Shown here: positions 56,763 through 64,000 of the stretch, in pieces
Layout: each line of letters begins with the position of its first letter
Position numbering within the stretch: the first letter of the stretch is position 1
Source of the DNA: Rhododendron vialii
Taxonomy: Eukaryota > Streptophyta > Magnoliopsida > Ericales > Ericaceae
Length of the DNA stretch: 64,000 nt
Assembly (NCBI RefSeq): GCF_030253575.1
Contig: NC_080558.1
Location: 23,938,611-24,002,610 of the forward strand
Direction: 5' to 3'
The notes under the pieces: model-generated
Databases searched by the model: none
The model's input: only the letters and a program-made list of their open reading frames with translations
Told to the model about the DNA's origin: nothing
Made by a program: the position numbers and the translations under genes

Positions 56763-57200
56763 GAGGTGTTCGTGCTCGGCGGGTTGTCTCGATTTGGTTA
56801 TGGTTTGTGAGGAATTTGTGGAGAACATGGATAGATTTTTTGGTATGATGGACGGGGTGTCGAATGGGGTTTTTTGAGGGAGGAGAAGTGGGTTGGGGCA
56901 GGAATGGATCGAATTGGACTGGTTGAAGGAGAAAGGGTACTATGGGATTGAAGAGTTCGTGGCGAACTGGTTGGAGGTGGTGTTGAGTTTATCATGGTTG
57001 AATTGTTGTAGTAATGGCAAGAAGAAGGGTGTGAGATTGAAAGAAAAGGCAAGCGCTGCAGGTGTGGCGGCGAATGCGTATTGGAGGAAGAAGGGATGCG
57101 TGGACTGGTGGGAGAAGTTGGATGCTTCAGCTAGGAAGAACGTCTTTCGGGTCATCTTGGGAAAATCAGCTAATCTCTGGACTTTTTTGGGTACTTTCTT
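56763..57200 (+). pseudogene. Fragment of a plant protein of unknown family
   Basis: A frame with one stop (near 56878) reads CEEFVENMDRFFGMMDGVSN, then WIELDWLKEKGYYGIEEFVA and AYWRKKGCVDWWEKLDASAR, and ends near a GTACTTTC border at 57191. The composition is clearly that of a real protein. I believe related sequences occur as uncharacterised plant proteins, but I cannot name the family. Confidence 0.45.
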
Positions 57201-57266
57201 TTTTTGCTTGCTTTTGTTCGACGCATTGAATCTTACTGATTCTCACATCCTAGGACTGCTGCGTTA

Positions 57267-57675
57267 ACCAAAGTTTTTGAATGAGAACACTAGAGTAGTG
57301 GGTTATGCTAGCAAAGATTGTAGAAAGGAAATAGTTTCCAAATTCCAAGTAACAGATATCTATCAAAATAAAAATGTTTTAGAAGTTGTAATTCACCATG
57401 AAGAAGATCCTTAAGGTCCTGTGTATATGAATTTATGGATTGATTGGTGGCGTTTGTCTGGTAAAAAAAAAAAAATTCTTCTTGTAGGGGCTATTACTTC
57501 TATCTGCGGAGCACCTTGGAGAAAGCATCTAGAAGTAATCAAAAAAGTTAAGAATAAGCATCTTTTAGAATCAAGGCCTAATGTGCCCAAAACTGGCACT
57601 GCGGAAAGGAGAGAAGTGCGTCGGATATGGGTATTGGGAAGGCCTTCTTTGGCAAAAAGTCCCAGTATTGTATGA
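57267..57675 (+). pseudogene. Unassigned coding-like segment
   Basis: One frame stays open except for a stop at about 57412. It reads NENTRVVGYASKDCRKEIVS before the stop, and LLVGAITSICGAPWRKHLEV and KTGTAERREVRRIWVLGRPS after it. It is lysine-rich and follows the previous fragment directly. No family is recognised. Confidence 0.3.
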
Positions 57676-58222
57676 AGCTCATACGGGTTCATGTCCGTCA
57701 TATAATTTTTGTGATGCATGAAGTCTTGATATGATGACATAACGTAGATGTATTATGGTTTGTTTGTCTCACGTTCCTGATATTGATTTCTGTCAAAAAG
57801 TATCAGTGGCTGGAGAGAACAACCGCTCAAATTTACTTGCAACATTCTCACAGGGCTGTCAGGTTGTTCCTTGGATGTAATCTCTAACTTTGATTTCAAC
57901 TTAATCTTTCTACAATTCATATGAACTCTGGGAACTACTATGTTATGACTAATATGAACTCTTTGCATGTATATGGCTAATATGTTAAGTTGTCTTCCAA
58001 AGGAACAAATCCTTTATCTACTCCCTGTAACAATGCAGTATATAATGGGGGTTGCTTTTAATATATATTTAACATCTACTTTTTTCAGAGTATCTACTTC
58101 TAAAAATTTGTCATGTATTCTCTAACTCATTTTTAAAGAGTTAGACTATTTTCTACATGCACTCCTAATATTTTGTATTTATTTCAATGATTGTTTACCC
58201 ACTCCAAGGTCATGGTTCTCAC

Positions 58223-59200
58223 TGTAACAACTCCGATTTTTCGTTCAATAAAAATCTCGTTGTTATTTGAAATTTCTTAATTTCTCTTAATTGCTCGTTG
58301 ATTTTCTTAATTGATTCCTTGTGGTTGTATTTAAGCAATCGAACGCCTTATTATCGTAATCCTCGTCTAGTAACCCTAATTACACTTTAGCCCTCAAGGA
58401 TCGTTTCTTGACTTATAAGCCCTACTTAGCAAGCCTAGTTAGCTTCTAACCGACTTGTTGGCAAACCAAACTAGGAAGTCACCTAGTTACTTTTCCCTAA
58501 CCGTAGTTGCCCATCTTGAACCTTTTGAACCTTTGAACCCTAGACTAGAAATGGTTTAATTGTTTTCTTTTATTATTTTAACTTTATTCTTTATCCTTTG
58601 GACGATAAATGTTAGGGAAACTATTATCCATTGGATAATAGAAACCCAATTCTTTATATTAAAAAGATTTTTGAAAGATTTAAACAAAGTACTATGATAA
58701 TTACTTTAAAAGTACTTTTCGATTATTTTACTAATAAAAGTACCCTTGTAGCTATGGACCATTGGGCAATAACCATTAGGGTAATCTTTACCCATTGGAC
58801 AAAAGCCTTTTCTTTATTTCATTTGGTAAGTACATATATATATAAACACATGTGTAATGACAAAAAGGACATGTAGTCTTTTTCAAAACTTAGTTTAGTA
58901 TTTAAAATACTCGTACCTTATTATCCTTTGGTTAATAACCGTTAGGGGTTTTAGTATCCATTGGGTAATGGGTTCATCTTCCAACTAAGTACTTAACCCA
59001 TTAAAATAATATTTTGTTAAGATTCCCGGGAGTACAAAAGTACATTATTATATTAATTAAAGTACTCGTACTTTTATTTTAGTTTAAAGAGTGAATCTTG
59101 ACCTTAAGTCATTTTAGATTTTAAAGTACCAAAGTACCCTTTTATTTATTTGTGTTCTTACATATTAGTACATACATATATATATGTATATAGCTAGTAC

Positions 59201-59238
<38 letters not shown>

Positions 59239-61022
59239 GCCGAGAGAGAGAAAGAGGGGGAGGGAGAGAGAGAGAAGGAAAGAGGAGGGAAGAAGAAGAA
59301 ATATTTGATGTGTACCTTGACATTAGTCTTCCAAAGTACTTCAAATCTTTGGTGATTTCTTTTCCTAGCCAAATCTTAACTCCATTGTCTTCCATTGTAC
59401 AACTTTCAATTGTTTAACCAAGAATCTTGTACCAATGTCTCCTCCTTTCCAAAAAATCTTCCAAAGATCAAATCCAAGGACTAACCTAGCCATGCAAGCC
59501 TACCAAATTAGCTTCCAACCTTTCAATCAAACCCTGACATGTGAAAGAAAGGTGAGGGAGAAAGAGAGAAAGAGGGATTCGGCTAGAGAGAGAGAGAGGG
59601 AAGCCTTTGCCTATAAATAGAAGCTCATTCCAAGCTTAAACTCACACCTTCAAACCATTGCTCCAACTTCTCTCTAGAAATTCCAAAAGTTCTTGCTTTC
59701 AAAGTTCTAGTTTTCTTATGTTCTTGAGTATTCTTGAGAGAAACCACCAAACCACCTCCCAAAACCACTGTTAGATCTTTTAAAGTAGCTTAGTTAAGTT
59801 AGAAAATTGTTTCTAGGAAAAGAAAGTACAACTCTTTTCCCTTCGAAGCAAACCGACGCCGTTACGCCGCCGAAATCCAAAACCGACGACCGAATTTTCA
59901 TAACCGACTACTACCCCCAAGAAGCACGGTAGGAATTCCTTATCCCTATTCCTAAGTATAATGTAGGATATCCTTATCTTCTATCCCAAGTAGTTATCCT
60001 TACCTATTTTCCCAAATATAGTCTTGTACCTAATTATAAGTTCGTTAGGAAGAAACTTTAATCATGTCATTTAAAGTAGATAATGTTATCTTTCGTTGAA
60101 AGTATATGAAATGCATGATGTTCGTTATTAAGTGATTCAAGCATGTCAAGTAGTTTTAAATGGATGATCTTGTTACATTGAATATTACAATGAATGATAT
60201 CGTATGTGAAAAGTCCCACCGCGAAGTCTATGCATGAGAAACGAGACACGTAAATCAAAAAAATAGAAACATGACATCTAGGATGTGGTTTATGAAAAGG
60301 CGTGTTTTGAAAAGTGTGAAATGTTTTGGAAACCGCAATGTGGCCGGACGTTGTAGCCCATTGTGTGGTGTGTGTTTTGTGTGCCAATGGGAGACCAGGA
60401 CGGCGGAACCATTGTGAGGATACTCGGGAGTCCGGAACGGCGGAACCGAGGTTGGTTGTGTGCTTGGTTATCCACGTTACGGAGCCAATGCAATGTGTGC
60501 CAATGGGAACCCGGGACGGCAGAACCATTATGAGGATACTCGGGAGTCTAGAACGGCGGAACCGAGGTTGGGTGTGTTAAAATCGAGTTTTTGAAAAGGT
60601 GAAACGTTTATGAAATATGGAAAATGATGACACGATCTACGAGGAGTCACATAGGAAAAACTCACAAATCTTGGACACCAACGTTGATGGTTTATCGTAT
60701 GCGAATGTGTTGTTGGTTTATTCTATTGAGCGTTTAAGCTCACGGTGTTGCCTTTTTGGTGACCCTGACTTATTATATTGGTGGCGACGCCGGTATAATA
60801 TGTCAGACCTCATAGATGAACAGGGTGAACTTTACACCTTGGAGGCATTTGAAGCCGAAGAGCTAGCCCGGATGGAAGAACAAGCGGAGCAGTAGTTAGG
60901 AACCTTAGTTTCCTTCCGTTTGTAATAAAAATACTTCTTTTAAGTTTTGTAATAAAGAGCCAGACTCAGTTTATTTTCAATAAAATGTTTTCTTTAACGT
61001 ACCCAAAATTCGGGGCGTTACA
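58223..61022 (+). mobile_element. Solo LTR, 2.8 kb, Ty3/gypsy-like, with 5-bp TSD
   Basis: Begins TGTAACAACTCCGATTTTTCG, ends ATTCGGGGCGTTACA, and is flanked by CTCAC on both sides (58218-58222 and 61023-61027). A TATAAATAG box lies at 59612-59620. The 3' half contains a tandem pair of about 117-bp units (60382 and 60499) with the GGACGGCGGAACC motif. The GAGCGTTTAAGCTCACGGTGTT segment near the end has a reverse-oriented counterpart in the solo LTR at 18143-20335. An open frame of 92 codons at 60617-60895 lies within the LTR and is not a recognised protein. It interrupts Helitron C 3' subterminal sequence. Confidence 0.87.
59200..59290. repeat. GA-rich microsatellite in the solo LTR
   Basis: About 30 bases of pure GA, then interrupted GA/GGAGG. 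It precedes the TATA box of the LTR. Confidence 0.85.
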
Positions 61023-61199
61023 CTCACTACACCTTTTTGTGAGAATTGTTAGGCGTGGAAAATATTCTCGATTCCAACAACCAACATGTTCTGTCATTTA
61101 TCTATTCTACGTTTGTTACTCACTGTATCCCCAATTTGTACATATTTCCTCTGCAAGCATGCTTCATTCGTCATCTTTAAAAGCCTATGTTACTATCTG

Positions 61200-62120
61200 T
61201 TCTCATCCATTTTGCGCTTCCAATGAACTTCAGACAAACAATGCAAAGTACAAAGTGATTGCCAACAAAAGCTTTTCTAGATGACCACCAACAAAACCAT
61301 CCATTTCAACCCCAAAACACAACAAAAAAATCCTCGCCGCTGCCAATCGCCATCGATAGGTTACTGTTCTGATTGTTGTTTTCCTTATGCTCTATTCTTA
61401 GGCCTTGTTTCGGTGTTTTCCTCTACGATTTGTCCAGCGCTTGTAGTTTGTTGCGATCGTTGTTGTTTTCACTTTCGAATTTGCTTGTGCCTTTATTGTT
61501 CAGCCGTTCGGCGTTGTGTTTTCCCAGTACGGGTCATAGAGAAAAAACAAGGGCAATAGATTTGAGGGAATGGAGGTTGATCTGAAGACCAAATTTTGCA
61601 CCACCTGGTCCCGCAACTTCCTCAACTAGAAGGTATGGAACCCTCTCCCCTGTATTCCAACCAGCACCGCAAGTGGATCACCGAGCAAACCCACGCCCAA
61701 CACCGGCACCGCGCCGAAGTGTTCCTTGAAGCTTAAAAATCCAAGGGCATAACAGAAGACAGAAAAGTCTCTGTTAAACAACAAACAGGCAAGTGCACAA
61801 TGAAAATTATAGACTATAATATTATTTGTGTAAATTAAAGACTATAATTATGTAAATTAAACCTTCCAATTGATTTGTGGGCCATCCCAATGTAACTCAG
61901 GTTTCTTTCTATTGATTGTTGATAAGAATAGACAGGTTGTTTATGTGCCGAAGAGTTCTTTAGTTTAAAAATCCGATTGATGACAGAAAAGTCTATGAAT
62001 ATACCCTTCACCATCCATGGGGACTTACCACAACTCTTAAATATTATTTCTGTTTTTCATGCCATTGATTTGTGTGAAATTTCAGGAGGAAACTATTTTC
62101 TGTTTCTTTCTTTTCTTTTC
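61200..62120 (+). other. Helitron subterminal homology and leader-like sequence
   Basis: 61200-61340 resembles 54530-54660 (ACAAAAGCTTTTCTAGATGACC-type). From 61340 the sequence is unrelated and richer in GC. Short frames at 61281-61585 look like translated leader. An ATG at 61570 opens 18 codons (MEVDLKTKFCTTWSRNFLN) before a stop. No gene is assigned. Confidence 0.35.
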
Positions 62121-62127
62121 TTTTCAG

Positions 62128-62274
62128 AAAGATATTGTATCAAACGTCGATGAGGTTGACGGGGAGGAGTCATCGAGGCTGAAGTTCATGTTCCCGTTTT
62201 GTGCAGAGGATTACGATGTCGTTGGAATCTGTTGTCATATCGATGAGGAGCATGCGGTGGAAGTGAAAAATGGG
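62128..62274 (+). pseudogene. Captured Di19 zinc-finger protein exon
   Basis: A 49-codon exon between a TTTTCAG acceptor and a GTGAGA donor. It contains VDEVDGEESS, then FPFCAEDYDVVGICCHIDEEH and VEVKNG, matching the start of the Di19-type zinc-binding domain of plant drought-induced 19 proteins (transcriptional regulators in the nucleus). The first Cys of the usual C-x2-C pair is absent (FMFPFC where the family has F-x-C-P-F-C). The neighbouring Di19 exons are missing, so this is a fragment. Confidence 0.83.
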
Positions 62275-62619
62275 GTGAGATGGTTTTCTATTGCTTGTTT
62301 TTTTGTCTAATTTTTGCTTTTACTTCTTTTTCTTTTGGGGGCAATCTGGCTTTAAAACTTGTGATGAGTTTGCTTTTCGTTAACATGAACAAAAAGTTTC
62401 ACTTTAGTATCCCCACACGATCCTGTTTTCCTTGTGAGCCTTTGAATGCATATTTGTCCTGGTTTGGAAAATTAAGTTTCTTTTGTCAGCTTCTAGAATT
62501 GGTTGGAGCAAACAAAATCTAAATGAACAAAAGTGATAGTGGATGAACAAGAATGACTGCTATTGGTTGAGAATCTTCGCTAGATTTCTTTAATTGAAGA
62601 TTCTCTTGTTTGGAATAGT

Positions 62620-62839
62620 TCTCAATTCATGCAAGATTAAGGGTTGAATGTTATAGCAAAGGGATTGGATACACTGGAAAACATGGCTAATGACTTAAAT
62701 AAGGTTTGCTTTGTTGGTTCAATTGATGCAAGTATTCTTGTGCATATCTTGCTGCCTCTAATTTTTTTCTTTTCTTTTTTGGCACTTGTGACAGGAATTA
62801 GGTAGGCAAGTGCCACTGATGGATAAAACAGATGACAAG
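62620..62839 (+). pseudogene. Captured SYP7-type Qc-SNARE exons
   Basis: 62641-62703 (GLNVIAKGLDTLENMANDLN, then K and a GTTTGC donor) and 62795-62839 (ELGRQVPLMDKTDDK, between ACAG and GTCAGT) match consecutive parts of the SNARE motif of plant syntaxins of the SYP71 group (typical form GLDVISEGLDTLKN then ELDRQVPLMDEIDTK). Upstream the frame continues as SSQFMQD and meets a stop at 62638-62640. The central-layer region and membrane anchor are absent. Unrelated to the Di19 exon beside it, so the two were brought together by capture. Confidence 0.72.
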
Positions 62840-62842
62840 GTC

Positions 62843-64000
62843 AGTCCTGTATTTTAACCAGCTTATCCTCTTTACACCTACAGGAGATATGGCATTAGTT
62901 GAGGGGAAAATGGCCTCAATACCCTTCCAGACCAACAGTTGTATTTGATTTTACGAAGTACCAACTATATGCAATTTTTCCCTTACTTTTGAAATATTTT
63001 GAAAACTGACCATACCAATGCAAAATAGTTTTCTTTTCCAATTTCCATGACATAACAAACTAAGCTCTTCCTTGGCAAGTGAAAACTCTACATGCTAAAA
63101 AAAAAGCTCATGTGGAGTGAGACACTATGTACTACCTGTTTTCTCTTGCTCTTTCTCCTTCTCCTTCTTGCCACTAAAAACTATATTTTCAGGACTTCCC
63201 AACTTGTTTAGCATTACCAGGCTACACTGCTATTCTGACAATGTTACTCACAGTCAAACACTGCTATTTTGATCTTGGCCTTTTTGATTGCTTTATACTG
63301 TTTCACTTTTGAGTATGTCTTTAACAAATTTGTTGATATATTTATGAGGTTTGTTGACTTTGCATTTTTATTGCAAAGTCATACGTACAACTTGCAATTT
63401 GATTGATGTGCATGCACGTGAAGTAATGTATTCGGAAAAACTTATCAATCAGCCATTCTTTTGTAATTAAACCACGGTAAGCATAATTGTAACTTGATTT
63501 TAGTTTTGTTTTAGCAGGAAGAAACTCTTTTCTCAATGACATGCGGTCTGTCTTTCAAAGGGGATATAGATGGAAAATACTACAGAAAATTGAGGCAACA
63601 ATTTCTCACCAATTACGAGTGTGTGAAGCCCCTCATTCATTGAAAGAGGGAGTAGTGTAAGGTAATCATTATCCGCAGTAGTTAACTCATTTTCTGATTA
63701 GTGAAGCTAAAAATATTTGTTATCTGAACACTTTAGTTGGCTCATTGTGCAAGAGTAACAATATTTGCGAATTTGGAAAATGGAATTACTTTTGCTTGTG
63801 CGAATGAGATATATAGTGAAGGAGTACTATTTGCAATGGATATGAGACACTAGAGGAAGCCATAAAATGGAATTGTCGAATTTTGACGTGTTAATACCTT
63901 GAAGTTTAACTTTTAGATGTGAAATCTTAACATACTAGACATCGTAGGAAATCTTTTCATGTGCATGATTTGCAACCATGTTTATTATTCTAACTTCACT
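62843..64000. other. AT-rich sequence to window end, no feature supported
   Basis: Intron-like, T-rich sequence. No open frame or repeat with recognisable identity was seen on either strand. Confidence 0.5.

Larger units (their letters stand above)
54772..64000 (+). mobile_element. Helitron (C), 5' end present, 3' end not found in the window
   Basis: It starts TCCAACCGTTATCTAAAAAGAGGC after A (54771), and its first 130 bases are clearly homologous to the start of Helitron B. It carries HSP90-type exons and other gene pieces. The 3' subterminal homology at 57830-58200 continues at 61195-61340 on the far side of the solo LTR, but the terminal hairpin is missing there. The sequence continues with Di19 and SNARE exons, so either the element is longer or a second one is joined. 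The end given is the window edge. Confidence 0.5.

Noticed and set aside
57640..57740. Resemblance of ATGAAGCTCATACGGGTTC to group II intron domain V
   Set aside because: The stem is too short, lacks the usual bulge and catalytic triad, and no intron context is visible.
60617..60895. 92-codon ORF in the solo LTR as a gene
   Set aside because: It lies wholly inside the LTR, near its 3' side, without a recognisable domain, and the equivalent is not open in the sister LTR.

Overview
The window is nuclear DNA of a flowering plant, most likely a eudicot. It is AT-rich and gene-poor, has long spliceosomal introns and microsatellites, and carries Stowaway, Tourist and Mutator-type MITEs, Helitrons, solo LTRs, organelle-DNA insertions and an endogenous pararetrovirus. 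The species cannot be fixed from sequence alone. I recognise one apparently intact host gene. Nearly everything else is mobile DNA or broken gene fragments.

Layout. 1-6.1 kb: a fold-back repeat, then a four-exon cytochrome b561-domain gene (1651-5724, plus strand) with a GC-AG third intron. 6.5-15.9 kb: nested small transposons, namely a complete-looking 2.8-kb Helitron, a Stowaway MITE, a small glycine-rich ORF, degenerate GTGTGAATT repeats, a Tourist-type MITE and an 0.8-kb palindrome, ending in a minus-strand Helitron terminus. 16-20.3 kb: a fold-back Mutator-type MITE and a 2.2-kb solo LTR with a 5-bp target duplication. 20.3-28.9 kb: low-complexity DNA, microsatellites, a second Stowaway copy, a 66-bp tandem repeat and unassigned exon-like segments.

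28.9-42.4 kb: two decayed copies of one Caulimoviridae-type endogenous pararetrovirus, fused head to head. The left copy reads on the minus strand and lacks the movement-protein region. The right copy reads on the plus strand and keeps the full domain order: movement protein, coiled coil, coat protein and zinc knuckle, protease, reverse transcriptase and RNase H, then a separate 264-aa ORF. Both use a tRNA-Met-type primer site and have no integrase. Multiple stops and frameshifts make both copies defective. Just past the right copy's terminal promoter lies a short inverted repeat of coat-protein sequence.

42.4-64 kb: a mitochondrial nad5 fragment, then a head-to-tail series of Helitrons sharing one type of 3' hairpin and one type of 5' end, separated by TA/TG microsatellites. 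These carry decayed exons of host genes: GH31 alpha-glucosidase, endoplasmin-type HSP90, a Di19 zinc-finger protein, a SYP7-type SNARE, and a piece of mitochondrial 18S rRNA. A 2.8-kb solo LTR of the same family as the first, in opposite orientation, interrupts the last Helitron. No tRNA genes, complete rRNA genes or CRISPR arrays were seen.
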